A stretch of DNA of 64,000 bases from Glandiceps talaboti (Eukaryota; Hemichordata; Enteropneusta; Spengelidae), in assembly GCF_964340395.1 (NCBI RefSeq), contig NC_135562.1, forward strand, positions 8,133,634 through 8,197,633, read 5' to 3'. The position numbers and the translations under genes were made by a program. The notes beneath the pieces are model-generated. The model made no database searches. It worked only from the letters and a program-made list of their open reading frames with translations, and was not told the origin of the DNA. Below, in pieces: positions 47,725 to 64,000 of the stretch (positions are counted from its first letter, which is position 1; each line of letters begins with the position of its first letter).

Positions 47725-50700
47725 CATGTTGAAATTGTCACTTCATTATCTTGCCCAGGTTTTAATTTCGTATGATTTAATTTTCTGAATAAAGTAAAAG
47801 CGCAGTAGAAAGTTCATCCATGAGAGAACTTTATGAAAAGTCCTACTTCTAAAAATAAACATTCTTTCATCACAATGCGTTCATAATTTATAAGGACGCG
47901 GTGACATCCAAACTACTTATTCATTTCCAAAGGTAGGGCAATGAATGACAACATAACTTTTTTCCTTAAATTATAACAAACCGTGAGTGTTAGTACATTT
48001 ACATATCGAGTAGTTGCACACTCGAAATTCCTTACTTTGTGTACCAAGGCTCGGACCATTAGAGGAATTGAGATCGAGGGTAAAATAGAGTTATGCTTAA
48101 TATGACAACTGCCAACAGTATTTAGTTACAATATAATGATAATCCCATCGTGCATACTTTATCTATTAATCATTAGTTACTGAGTCCATGTACAGCGGAT
48201 ACTACACTTTTAAGTGTTTTCTGGCCTCAGGCAACACACTTTCTTCAACAATGTCTCCACAACTGGTGAAAAGCAACAACGAAAATCATCCCCCCAAAAA
48301 AGTTAAATTGATATTAAAATATGACACTATTTATGTTTTAGGCTTGTTTTTTTTAACAAACGTGGCTAAATAAGAATCAATTTCGACATAGAAGAAACTA
48401 AAACACAAACACAATACACAGTGAAGACAAGTCAAAACAGGTCAGGACAGAAGGAAAAGTGCGTTGACCCGTCCAATAAATTCATTGCATTGACTATCAT
48501 TATTCTCAGTGGGCTGCACTATCCTCTTCACTTTGAGGCGAACAATCGCAAGAACAATGTCATCGTTGTAGCTAAAGATGGGCCAATCCGATTATTGTAT
48601 TTCTACAAAATCGTCACACTTTAAACTTTACTACTGTCATTAGTTAAGCTTTCATGTCGTCATGACTACGTGCACTTCATGTACTGAAATTCATACAGCG
48701 GTCTTCATCTATATATTGATAGCATTATCAGTGTTATAGCTAGATTGTTATATAACGTTTTTGAACCTCAGTCTGTGTAAATGAATATTAACTATACATA
48801 ACACTTTTATGATAATAACATTGTGGAGAAGCCAGACCTTTTTTAGACAAATGAAGTGTTAATTTCGTATTGTGTACTTTCATTGTAAATAGATAAAACT
48901 GTTGTAGTGACGACTGCAAAATTCATAATAGATTGTTTCAGGATCAGGAACGGTTAGTATTTGATTTTCTTTTTGTTTTGCATCGTAGGCTTTATTTATT
49001 TCTCAGCTGTTTTTGTGCTTTTGGCTCACGTGACCTCCTTTATTCGTTCTTATGTATTTCTGTAACCTTCCTCCGGGGATAAAAGGAGGTAGGTTCCGTT
49101 ATTTTATTGGAATAAGGAAAGACTTGATTATAAAAATAATGACTATATGAACTCCTACACTACTTGATAAAGTACATACAAACTTTAGTGTCGGTTTAAC
49201 GCTGGTACACTAACATATATGTAAATCTTCTAATAGCAAACTGATCGTTTAGGTTAATAAATCGTACTTCTGTCATTATATCAATATACGTGTATTTGTT
49301 ATATTCCATTTCAATTGATCAATGAGTCGTTATTCGTTAGTTCTATGATGATTACTGACACGTCTTAAATTGAATACGATCATGGAATTATAATCAAAGT
49401 CGTCAAGAAAATTACGGGTGTATTTTGAATTAGACCTACCAATATAACACGATACTAGATATCGTGAGGAACGGGGAGGGGAGGGGGTAATTCGCCACCT
49501 CGGTTCCAAAGTATACCCAGTTTCTTAAAGGGCATACTTGAGGTAAAATACGAACCTGTGCCTAAGGTACACACGGACATTTTGTCTATGATTTAAACCA
49601 ACGACTGTGCAGTGTTGCACAACGACTTCACAATATGTACAACTATTGTGGGCTTTGTGTAAAACAACCACGATTCGTTTCGCAGCCTAACCCTTTCAGA
49701 TGTCAAGGGTCAACGACAGTCACTGTAAACCTTTCAAACCCATATATAACCCTGACAACAATTAGGACAATCTTCGAACTTGAACTTAGAATGATAAGCA
49801 CATAGGCCTATGTCGCAATACCCCAAACCATAGACCCCACACGAGTAGTGTCTATGCCTAAACTATGGAGTTATGAAGGTTCTTCCTACCCCCATACTTA
49901 TACCTCAGACGAACGCAACACAATCAAAATTTCGCGCACGCTTCAAATAAAGGGAAAGCTGAAAAGATTGCAATGGCACAAACCACGTTGATTTAGTTGT
50001 CCACTTTATTTGATGGGTACAACCTAAGACGACAAGCTATACGTCACAGGTACAACATGACTTCGTCACGGTGGGTGGTGAATAACAATATTTTCTATTG
50101 GCGAAAAAGGCCATTGAAGAAGGTCAGGGTGAACGCACTTTTCGGGAGATGGAACTGTGTTAATAATGTATGAGGGCAAACAGTGCCTAATGTTTTGTTA
50201 GGTGTGGCCCAAGTGTCAATTTCAAGTTTTTTGTAAATCCTGTGTCATTGTTGGCTTTTTGTTTTACAACATCAATACCGAGGAACTATACCAACACAAG
50301 TAATTTCCGCTCCCACGCCGACCGACAAACAGTAACTGTTTTAAATAATCTACTCACAGGGTGATCTTCTCAACATTGTTTTTCCACATTTAACTGTAAT
50401 AAACACGACATCTCAAAATATGTACACAAGCTTGGTAACACATAATTCGAAAGAAAAACGCGATTTCAAAGACACTTGACTCGTTCCAAGGTGTGCTTTT
50501 TTATTGTAAAACTGTAGAAATGTATTCTTAAGATTGATTTAGGTCACCATACCACCTAATTGTATCAGACTTCAGTGACTATTTTACAGAGTTTGCCAAC
50601 TATGAAACAATCTACCAGATAATGTCGTTTAAAACTCACTACAAACTTTGAAATCTACCAATTTTCTTTGTTTAATTTGAAGCACAGAAAAAAGAATGTT

Positions 50701-50916
50701 GCTAAATTCAAAGTGGAGAATGAAAGCGTGAATACTTGTATTAAGTATTGGCAAACCGTTGATCATGTTATATCAACATGTAAAAAAATATATTAAGAAG
50801 TAGTATTAGTTTATGTTAACGTTGCTGTTATTTTCAAACACAGAGCAGCCATTACCACAGCTATAATTAACTATTGTACATGCAAGATAGCAACGATATG
50901 AGCTCCCACCACTTCT

Positions 50917-51307
50917 GTATAGCGTGGTGCAGGTTACTGTTCACTGGCTCCCAAGGCAAACGTTAACACCAATGAGAGACTGTGCATTCCACATTCAAAG
51001 AGATCGCAAGTTCTTGCTACATTTAGTCCGAGTTCAAATCTGCACTATAGTGGTCTTAGGACTGAATTAAATAAACAATTTCAACTCATAAGTATTGCAG
51101 CCACAATACAACGCACGCCAGTTTGATGTCTGCATTTAATGTCTTGCAGGGTGACACATTAGTTCATTTTATTTTAGACAAAATGTAGCAAGAAATTGTA
51201 TTCATTCAATTTTGTTATCTTAAAGTGTAGCGTGTGAAATTTCTTTTTGGCTTCTGTGTGATTGCATCATACAGCGCCAGTGAACAGTAATCTGCAATGC
51301 GCTGTAC
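50917..51307 (-). mobile_element. MITE, copy 2
   Basis: Same termini (GTATAGCGTGGTGCAGGTTA at the left, its approximate inverse ending GCGCTGTAC at the right). The internal sequence matches the reverse complement of copy 1 almost throughout, for example the block around ATGCAGACATCAAA. About 390 bp, no open frame. Exact target-site duplication not resolved. Confidence 0.75.
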
Positions 51308-54300
51308 ATGTATTTGTTCTATATTTTAAGCAGGACAACTGATTACGGTATGCATTTTAGTGTTATCGCATAGATGTACTAATATCATATTGCAAAAGAA
51401 CACGCGTACGCTCATAGAAGTTGGTCTGTGTTAAACTCAGTTTCTTCACAGACAATTGTACCCAGTTGTATCCACGATATATAAACATTCTCAACCATGT
51501 GACAGCGTCGACCTTGTATATCATTTTTACATTTCACAAATGAAATGTTACGTGTTCTTCATTGTGAACACCCTACACCTGTCACCTTTGACGTTCACAT
51601 CCGGGCGTTCGTCTAATGTATTGTTTTCACTCTTTGCTGTTTAATTATGCAGCTGATTGCAATTTCGAATTTTCATCGCTTTAATACAAATTTGGTTCGT
51701 TAACGATGTTTGACGTTCATATTGTGACTTTCCTAATTGGGTTCTAGACTACATTGTACCACCCCCATACTTTTGGACGTACATCTACATGTGTGTGTAC
51801 CATCACTTGAATGTAATGATGGGAGATTAATGAGATCGCATTAACTGATTCTTACGTAACGAATCGATCATTTCCACAGCTGTGACACTCTCCTAGAAAG
51901 CAAATACCTGAAATACGAGTTAAAAGAATAGTTTTTTAAATATATTGTAACCATAGCAACAGATTGGTGGTGACACACGTCTTCAAGTTTGAATTGAGTT
52001 GAGGATGTTGACTTGACCTGTAACACCTTCTGATGTATTTTAGGTTTTTATTGTCTTACACTTTTTTATATTTTGCTGATAAAAATGCAACGTTTCAAAA
52101 AAACTTGGATAACAATTATCCTTTTGCAGTATTTTTCACTTCAAGTTGTAAAGTGTAAGTTTTGAAAGAGATAACGAAAACTTGAAGATTATGATGTAAA
52201 ATTTATCACAACTGGAATTGCTAAAAAAAAATAAAAATAGAACAGGTGTAACTGTTTTATTTGAGCTTTCCATTTTCTTTCTTTCGAAAGAAATGTTCGT
52301 AATTATGTTACATGAGACAATTTTAAATTCAACCAGTGTTTTTCCCCCTGTAATGTTAAAAAAAGTATAGACTACCCAATGCTGGGATTTTCGTTATTTG
52401 TCGGTTACATTGTAATCTAAAATAATTGTCGACTCTTTCAAACGCCACATTTTATACAGAGGTATTTGTCACATAATGGGATGAATATGGGAAGTTGGTA
52501 AGAATTTACCTTGCAGCCAAACAAATCGCTATAGAACAATATACATGTTATGCAACTAAACCCGTGACTCAAGGAGTGCAAACATAACGACGAGGCTGTA
52601 CCGCCTAAAGTCAACAGCTTCAACAAAGGACTGGTCACCACAGAAGCTAAAAAATGTGAAAGTGGCGAGGTCAACATACTATGCCGTTTTGTAACCTTTC
52701 ATGTGAGAAATTTGAACTTTTCGTTTTGTTTATACAAAAGTGTGAAATTTGAAAAAAAAAAACACTTTGAAATGCTATCTGAAGAAAATGAATACACAGA
52801 CATCACACAGTTTTTACCATATTTGTTAATCAAAATAACCCATGTTCTCCTAACGCACCCCCACCCTATTTTTTTTTTTAACTTTCTGTGCATTTGAAAT
52901 TGCACGGTTTGACAAAAGCTGAATAAATAGGTTCACAGATGTTGTGAACATTTCAAAACCATTTACTTAAGATGAGAAGATGACTATAACTTTTTATTCT
53001 CATTTACTCTATAATTTATTTTGTTTATGTATTTACGTTTGTAATGTCAATTTTTTTCTTTTTGGTCGAGTAATTGAATATATCATATCGTGCCGTATCG
53101 TACCATAATTTTCTCATACTTTAGTGAGAAACATATGCACCAACATTCGCCAATCTGTTGTACTATACCACGCTTGCGAGTGAAATCCAACAATAACGAA
53201 ATGCCGTTCTGTGTTCTTGTCTTGAATGTATACCATTATAGAAAAATAGCATATGATTTTTGTTTGTTCTTACGTTCCCGCTTATTCTGTTACACGTTGT
53301 ATATTCTGTTGTTTTTAGTTCGGTTGTAAGATTTCATTTTCTAGCCAATATTCCAATCATTATACAACAGGTTATACTTTTTAGGGTTCGAATATTCATA
53401 AAACTCCTTTTCATTGAGTTATTCAAGGGATAAATTTTATACGAATATCTAATTAAATTGTATTATAATTTCAAATGTCACCATGGCGTCGCAGTATAGG
53501 ATGTGCATAGTTAGTTACACTTGAGGTGATTCCCATTGTCAGGTACATTCTGGCTGGTGTCAAGAGAAATCGGGTAGTAATGAAAACGAATATATTGAGT
53601 ATTACTTCAATAAAATCGTCATTTACACAAACAAGCAAATATCTGATGTCGTGGTCATGCCTTGCACGTGCACTAAACAGTCCTAATTCCCTTGCATAGT
53701 ACATACATGTTGTAACTGAAAAAATAGTTTGTCATCATTTTAGTTCTTATTTTGAGCGTATATTATAATTTGCAGAAGCTTGTATAGTCACCTATTGACC
53801 AAACCCTATCAGCACCCTATAAATTAATATTTACAAATGTGTTGACAAACAATAATGTCCATGTATGAATCAGAACTGTTCACGTACAGACATCAAGCTG
53901 AAACAACCATCAGTAATATTAGTAAGAATTAAAATAGTTATTCGGTATATTGAACTGACCGAAAACCAGGGTCTGTCATGTGAGGGAGCATGGATGCATC
54001 AATGGGTATGGGGTCTGTCCGAAAATTAACGAAAAATAATAAAACGTTAAGGGGCAAGAATATGCACAAGTGAACTGGATGAACAATACATGCACATCTG
54101 TGTTCTACCATGGACCCATGGTTTTACCTACTAGTGCGAAGGAGAGAGTGTTAGGGTCTGCTAGAGATAGAAATGTCATATAAGCCCGATATCTGTCACC
54201 ATAGAAGTATAACTCACGGAGTCAGCATGTAGGAATCCATAGTGTCATACCGTCTAAATCTGCCTTCTCTACGTAAGAGTTTCAAACAATCACGTTGTGT

Positions 54301-55460
54301 CCTGCTTTGAGGACTGTTCAAGACTCTCGGCTGGTTACGTAATATGGTATTGTAAGGACGTAGACAGTCGATCGATATTATTCTTGGGTTTCTTTCTCCC
54401 TCCTCTGCCAATAAATTTTACAGTTTTTGCCTCTAGGTCAGCAAACGTTACGAACAGACGATGTAATGAAGTCTTGTGCAATTCATAGTATCAGAATGAC
54501 TTTAGCTTGAATCCAGGGGTAGGGGTAATCAACTGTTGTGTTTTCCTTGTCGGTCTGTATGGATATTTACTTTTCCTACATGTAAATTCAATAGAGTAAG
54601 TTAAACTGTATATGCATTTCCGTCTCTTTCTTTTCAGTACTCCTTGCTCTATGTGATTAGTTTGGTTGTTATAACTGCTATCAGTTTGCACATTTGTTAT
54701 CACAATCTAAACAAGTATATCACATAAGCTTTAACGTCGATGTTACAGCAGACATTCGTGAAATTGTTCGTTTTCCAATTAATGCCCCCACCCACCCCAC
54801 CCCACTCCCTCCATTCGGATCTTTGTTCGATGGCTATTCCGTCGGGGGAATACTCCCATAGAAGTGTACAGCGTTGGATAGAAAGTTGTCTACAATCTGA
54901 GACAATAGTGAACGTCAGAAAACACATAAGCTTAATTGCGATAACAAAGTGTATTCAAAACTGACAAAATAAGTCCCGTTATGGATAATAAGGCATACAT
55001 AATTGAGATAATTGAGTGCTGGGGAAAACACAAGTAGAATGGTATTTCTTTTTCCCTATGTAAATAAGTATATGTCTATACAGAGAAAACGCCACACAAA
55101 TTTGAACGACACACATGTTTGACATCTGGGTGATAGTCATAATTTGGCGTGAAAAGAAAGTCCTAATCCCGCGATTTTTTGATCAATGCAATACCAGTAC
55201 TGAGTCACGAGTCAAATGAAGATAATACACGCATTGATTAATCCATCATAGTGTTTCTCACATGTCAATAACGGTTACCGTGTGTGTCAAGTTAATCTTG
55301 GAGAAAACTTCATTTACCTATTTGAAAGTTCTGGGTATGTACTGTATCGGGCCTTTGAAGCTAAATTTTGTGAATGATCGGGCCTTTTGGTACATCATGA
55401 AGTTTTATAATCATGTTCTCTTAGGGTAGATAACTATCTGCTAAGTTTTAGAGTTGGTTT

Positions 55461-55493
55461 TACCATGGAAGTATGGGTTATACTTCCATGGTT
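55461..55493. repeat. Perfect palindrome with 5-nt loop
   Basis: ACCATGGAAGTAT, loop GGGTT, ATACTTCCATGGT. Related ACCATGG/GTTCTACCATGG fragments occur near 54105 and 55520, so it may be the tip of a small foldback element. Confidence 0.5.
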
Positions 55494-57296
55494 TTACTAA
55501 AGCATGTAATAGTGTCTATGGTAGAACACGGGAAGTAAAGAATTTGATATACACATGGAATGATAGTAAACTAAGTTTCCTTCTCACTATTTTGGGGGAA
55601 GTAAAACTTATTTCGACTGCAGTACTTCTTACCTCAACAAGTACAACTGAACATACATCTCATGTATCATTGAATTTTCAAAAGATTTCCGTAACTAAAC
55701 AGGCGCCAAGAAAATGCTCTTTTTTGTGAAGGTGCTAATGAAATATCAAAAGATACAATTGATGGCAAAGCACGCTCATAACACGTGCATCCTGCATGTA
55801 TAACAAAAACAAACAAATCATTCTAACAAGTGGACGGTCCTATTTTTCCGATAATATCCTACAATTTGAGTGCTGTTTTTGCGAGTATTTTAAACCCCGT
55901 ACACAGATAGTCTTTCTATAAAATATTTTAATACTTTTTTTTCGGTCGTTTCGTGATGTTTAAAATGTGCAGTGTTGGGTTAGTCCATTAGCGTTGGGTT
56001 ACAGTCCTACTTCACACCCAGCTACAAGATAATACCTGACAGGGGAACCACCTTGTAACTCTGCACACCCTATACTGCGACACCGCAGTGACATTTGTAG
56101 TAATAAATACTCGTAATAATCAGATTTTCGTATAAGATTTATCTCCTGAAAAACCATGTTTGTAAATATTATAACCCTAAATGTATAAACTGTTGTGTAA
56201 TGATTGGAATGTTCAAGGGATATTATGACTGACATTCGGAGTGCTGTTAGCTTTACGTTCTATTCAAAAAGAGGGAAATAACCAATGGAGTATATTATTA
56301 CACATACATAAGCAACGTTGATACTAGGGGAAGTCCCTTGTACATGATGATGAAGTCTGAACGTGTTGCGGTTATACGGGTTGAGCACAATTTACAAATA
56401 TCACAAAGCTGTTAAGGTCACCTTTCCGCGATTGTTCACCCGTAACGTAAGCTACAAGTAGTTTACTGTGGTTATGTCGACGTCGAGTGAACGGGGACAG
56501 TACTTCGAAATATTGTCAGCTTTTCTGCTTCAGTTGTCATAGTGATACACTGTGTTCCCCTAAAATACATCATGATAGCAAAATGGAATATCTGCACCGA
56601 TATTTTACAAAACATTTACTATAGCCGATCTTAAGTTACGTTTCATAGTAAATGAATTTGCATTGCGTATATGGCTGCCATGCATGTGTGGTAGCAGATA
56701 GTCGGGTACCACCATGGTACTACTACTAACCTGCGGTTATGGATCTATGCTATCTCCATGAATTTAGCGGTGTAACTTACCTTCAAGTGTAGAGTTCGTT
56801 GTCATTGCATCAAAAACGTACATATATTCCTAATACGCGATATCGTTGGAATCTATCTACATATAGCTCCTAATATCCCAGATAACTTAAGAACGTACCA
56901 TGAGAAAGTGGATTGCAATCCTTGAGTATAAACATTTGCATAATAATGAGTAAACAAACGCCTTCACGTCAAAGCATGGTCAATGTATTCAAATCTAAAA
57001 TCGAATAATTCATTTTTGGAGCAGGGGATGACAGTCGAAATTTTCAACATTCACGGCATTGTATTTCTTTATCCTTTTATATCAGACCTACTATCCAGGC
57101 TTTTAAGATGTCATTGTCAGTAGCACATATTCAAACCATTTATCTGTAGCGAATTAACGAATATCCGACCCTTTCGAATGCGAGGCGCTTTGTATAATCA
57201 CCCCCTCTTTCCAAATGGTAGAACCTACTCTGTTATTTATAAGTCGGATAGAAAGAGCAACTACAGGTACAATAGGGACACTTGCACTTTTGTCAT

Positions 57297-57342
57297 GTTA
57301 AACCATAGACAGTGGAGGGGGAGCCACTGTCTATGGTTAAAC
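57297..57342. repeat. Near-perfect palindrome with 8-nt loop
   Basis: Arms AACCATAGACAGTGG and CCACTGTCTATGGTT (15 bp, perfect) extend by TGTT after one mismatch; the loop is AGGGGGAG. A degenerate relative (CATAGACCCCACAC...GTGTCTATG) is at about 49847-49877. Confidence 0.6.
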
Positions 57343-59959
57343 AATTTCGTTAGGTAATGACTGTCTCCAGCCTGTACGTAGAATGAACTTTGACCTGATG
57401 TTTATATGCGCATGGGGAAATCAGTCCTGATTGAGTCTCGACCATTGCACACTGGAATCTGTAAAGAAGCGACTATACAGTGATCTCACCTAAAATGAAG
57501 AGGATTACAGGAAAATCGACAGGTTGCTATTAAATTGTTGCACTAAAGGAAAACGAGTTTGTAAGATTGACTTGATGACAACGGATTGCTTGAATGATGT
57601 AGAGTTTATGGAGTTGTATATCAAAAAATGAAACCACAATCAACAGGTGGTCAGGTAGTTGTGCCAGTGTCAATGATATGTTATGTTAGTCAGTTCAAAA
57701 TATACAAACAATGTCAGATGTGAAGCCACAAGAAACACACTACATAACAGACCAGACCACTGTTTTGTTTTACAGTTCAATGCAGAATCGCCGGTGCTCT
57801 TGTTTTTATTTATTCATCCTTACATTCGTCACGAAATAAGAAACGGATCGAGCATTTGAAAGAATTTCACACCTGAAATTAATTATGTTCTGTTCATTTT
57901 ATTTGTCCGAATCAAAAACTTGCAAAACCATAACTCATGGAAATCTGTATAAGAAGATCATGGAATGAGAAATATTGATGGATACTCTGATACTTATGCA
58001 TAGTTTACCATTCCAGGAATGTACACTGTATATCAACATTTATGTTCAAACATAAATTATATAAAAAATGAATAAAAAGTGTCCATGCAATGTACCCTTT
58101 TAAGTCAAGACAATGTGTTTGATATACAATGTATCGTTATTATTATATTAATGTAACAGATTATGATGACACACCCTCAAATCCATAAACAACTGTTACT
58201 GAGTTTCTCCGTCGTCTTTTGAAATTATTTTAAATCTGGGCTGGTAAGCGTCTGTAATATTATATTTACCGACTGTGTATTTACAAGAGGACTCTGACAT
58301 AGCTTTGACTCTTGTATGCTGTTTACTTCACAAACAACGGAATCGTGAAATTTAATTGCATAGCTATGTAAATACTTTCGTAGACATTCATATTAACCAT
58401 GTAGCTTTTCATTTGCCACGTATCCATTGTTATACGGGTAACTGGTAGTTATTGAAAATATGCACCACAATCGAGGTAATTATAGAAATATATTTACAAT
58501 GTAAATCATGATAATTTCTGACACTGTCCAAAATCAATTTAAAGGGGTACAAACCAAATGTATACATTTTGGAGTGTAATTTTTGCAGCGAGCATATTTA
58601 AAAGATACTCACAATAGTATACTTACTGAAGTATATTATTTTCAAGTGACTGAACTCAAACCTGATACATGATCTGATAAAGTAATCTATTATGCTGAAT
58701 TGATAGATCCCTACTGATAACAATACCAAGATGTCATGCATTGACATGAACATTATACTAGAATAGTTTAATCGAAGTTTTTAAGTATTTTCACTTGAAT
58801 AATAACTTATAAACTCACTTTAAGTACTAACTCCATATTGTCGTTTCAATGTCTTTCCCTCTGTAAATTGTTACTGTTTAAGTTTTCATATGCTAGCGTC
58901 AAACATATTGTGTTTTTAATAATACCCATTCTGCTCATCCCCCCACCCATACTATCATGTCCTTTGTTTTAAATGGCAGCCATTCATGAACAAATGAAAT
59001 GGAAACACTTTGCAATGATTTCTTTTCATATGACAAGTGATAACACGACGGCGACCATTGTTGTATATTACTACATAATATTATATCATTCTTTCTATCA
59101 CAAAACAGATAAACGAAAGCGCTATGTGGTTATGTACCTATCAAAAGGCGAGACTCACAGTAGTTACAGATAAGCTTGGTATTGTTTAGAAACCCTGACT
59201 TGCGTAACATTCCAGCCTAAAATATTGTCAGCATTATCATGCGTGTCTCGGTTTTCAAGGCCGTCAGTGAGTGCCTCAAACTAACCAAACTATTACGTAC
59301 TTGCCTGAGATTAAGTTTCAATAGACACTTCTAGTGACACCTGTAACCACTTAGAAGCGGTGTGAGAAATACTAATGCCTACACTCTCTATCACTAGGTC
59401 CCTAATAATTGTATATACAAGCGAGCAGATATCAAGTTGCGTTTCAGCCAGTATAAGTCAGAGATAGAAACGATACTAACATTGTAAAGCGTTTCTGTCC
59501 TCTACACATTCTGACAGCTTGCCATTATATACATCTTGGAAGAACTAGTCTAGTACACTTTAAAACACGGATTTTGACAATGAGTAAGAATGGTTGACAG
59601 GTAACGTTAAGTATATAGCAATAACAACCAAATGGTATCTCGACTGGCCCCCACTGCACCATGGTACAATGTCTAATGTACCAATCAGTCAGACACGTAG
59701 ACGAACAGAGTCTGTAGACGTACGTGTAAGAATGAACAAATTTAAATTTGAGAGTGATATTTATGCACCATAGCCAAGCAGATTTAGTGATTGATTAATA
59801 AGTTATGGATTCGACGAATCGATTGATAGATCGATTTATGCATTGGAAGACAAATATAAACAAAAACAAGTATCGTATACGTGACTGAATTATCGAGAGA
59901 TACGAAAATAGGCATTCACCGACAAATTTTAGCAGATATACATATACAAAATGGCGTCC

Positions 59960-60140
59960 ATAACTCTGCAGTATACATAGCTAATATTATGTGCTTATAT
60001 GGCTGCAGTAGATTGTATGTTTCCCCCCGAGAGTTTAGGGCGTATACAGGGTCGTTGTGGCGTTATAGGTCCATGCCTCGATATTAATTGTAAAGCGCTT
60101 TGAGCACAGTATAGGGAAGGGTTATTATAAATATTATATT
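59960..60140 (+). mobile_element. SINE-like element, copy 2
   Basis: Contains GTGCTTATATGGCTGCAGTA, then ATTGTAAAGCGCTTTGAGCA and a tail running into a long (ATGAT)n array at 60142-60233, as expected for a SINE with a simple-repeat 3' end. Homologous over its length to the minus-strand copy at 38.2-38.4 kb. Confidence 0.65.
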
Positions 60141-60141
60141 A

Positions 60142-60233
60142 CTATATGATATGATATGATATGATATGATATGATATGATATGATATATGATATGATATG
60201 ATATGATATGATATGATATGATATGATATGATA
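60142..60233. repeat. (ATGAT)n array
   Basis: Pentamer array directly after the SINE copy, with one 2-bp interruption near 60186. Confidence 0.93.
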
Positions 60234-61329
60234 AATATGATTAGAAGATATAGAGGCAAATCTGAAGTTAAAAATACTCCATTATTTAACTTTATTTTTA
60301 TATTATTCATGTGAATGCTACAATTGAAGCAAATGCTAACAAAACTGAAATGTATGTAATTACGTACGTGCACACAAACAATAGTTTAGCCATAGCTAGA
60401 TTACAAATATTTCATATAAGTGGCTATTCCACATGTTCATGTTTTCCATTTCATCAATTCAAACTATTCGCGTACTCGCTACACAGAGCTATCACACAAG
60501 TACAAGTTGTATTCTATTGGATCCGATCATCTTTTTTATTGCTCAGTTCAGTTCTGCTTGGCTCGGCTTAGCTCGGCTCGGTTCGGGTTCGGATCGATTT
60601 GATTCAATTCAGTTCAGTGCAGTTCGTTCAAGGGACGACTATCCATGGATAATAAAGTCCCTGAAATGGTCTAACTAATTACTGATGCGATATAGTTCAT
60701 TTCACTCAGTCCATTTCAAAATGTTGACAGTAATGTCACAAGGAGTGTATTATATAAACACTCATATAACATCCTGTAAATGTCATGTTTCAAAAGTGTC
60801 AGCCACACCAATCTGATAAATTCAAAATCATTCGTCCACTCCCTAAAATCTTATTGTATCACGAGTTGTGACTCACATGCAGTCTGCTGCAGTGTAAACT
60901 TTTATCATCTACAAAGTGAATCACCGAGTACATGATTACGTCCACATTGACAAAAAAAAACAGTCTTGTGAAGTGTACGTGTGTAGCTATATAATCATGT
61001 TGTGGCGACAAGTGATATGCTACATACACTGTCTAGAAATAGTATGCATAGATTGAATGTCCATTTCAATTCTCATAACACTCCTGTCAAGTTTCAAGAT
61101 TAATTTAAATTCGTTCAAGTATTTCTACAAGGAGGGGGTATAAGTAGAGCAATTGACTACGTCGGAGGTTCAACAAATGTCTAATCTGTCATACTACAAG
61201 TGACACGTGCATGACATGAAAACTAAGACTAGCTTGACGCGTCGACGTGCCGTATATAAATCGTACACGATATGATACAATGAACAGTGATAAACTGCCT
61301 GTAATGTCACCATTGATAGATAGTGTTTG
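60234..61329. other. Region 3' of the ankyrin gene; no gene seen
   Basis: Contains a GGCTCGG/CAGTTC-rich degenerate stretch (60541-60630) with a pentamer-like drift (TTCAG/CTCGG). Any 3'UTR of the ankyrin gene would lie at its right end. Confidence 0.5.
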
Positions 61330-63686
<2,357 letters not shown>

Positions 63687-64000
63687 TATGAGTCGAGTTC
63701 TTGTCGTTCAGTCTGTCTCATACGGCGTAAGGCTCTATGTATATCATCCTGAGCACTGCGATTCAGACATTAATCCGTAATTTTCTACTTGATTTAGCTT
63801 TCCGAGACACAAATTAACTTATCAACCACGTATTGGTTACATTAACCATAAATTAGCAGTTGTTAGCCGTCTGTTTCTGTAAATTGTTGATGTTTTCAAT
63901 GAGAAATCGATTTGACTGAAAGTAGTCTCAGTCGATGTTACAGACAAATAGTCTCATAAAAATACGATCTTACGAGTAATATCTCTACACGCAATATAAC

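Larger units (their letters stand above)
51308..59959. other. Intergenic; no gene seen
   Basis: AT-rich sequence with scattered short open frames, two clear palindromes and several ACCATGG-type palindromic fragments. No coding homology recognised on either strand. Confidence 0.6.

Overview
This is a piece of an animal nuclear genome. It is AT-rich, crowded with microsatellites, and has many small exons (about 100-250 bp) with canonical GT-AG introns. Gene content and repeat style suggest a marine invertebrate, perhaps a deuterostome or lophotrochozoan. The sequence alone does not fix the species.

About 1-43.87 kb, minus strand: the 5' part of one giant ABCA-family ABC transporter gene. I traced 77 coding exons from the ATG at 43797 to the left edge. 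They form one uninterrupted frame of about 13.16 kb (about 4,385 codons) with every splice phase consistent. The first exons give the ABCA N-terminus: a cytosolic 'LLLWKN' start, the first membrane helix and a Cys-containing segment after the helix. Everything after that is the first extracellular domain (ECD1). It is built from 18 tandem copies of a four-exon module of about 225 residues, exons A, B, C and D with phases 0-0, 0-2, 2-1 and 1-0. Modules 8-12 (about 11.8-20.2 kb) are nearly identical in exons and partly in introns, so they duplicated recently. Outer modules are divergent. The remaining transmembrane helices and both ATPase domains must lie to the left of position 1.

In module 2 (32.18-34.93 kb) a complete six-cysteine C-type lectin domain, in two exons bounded by phase 1 on both sides, sits in the phase-1 junction between segments C and D. 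In the same module two introns are missing, giving fused D1+A2 and B2+C2 exons. I do not know of an ABCA transporter described with a lectin domain in its ECD; this is the most interesting feature of the window.

About 43.9-61.3 kb: intergenic, no convincing gene. It holds microsatellites, palindromes, one copy of a MITE family and one copy of a SINE family. The second copy of each lies inside an ABCA intron.

About 61.3-63.7 kb, minus strand: a compact three-exon ankyrin-repeat gene resembling ANKRD66, with a predicted product of 177 residues and a basic C-terminal tail.
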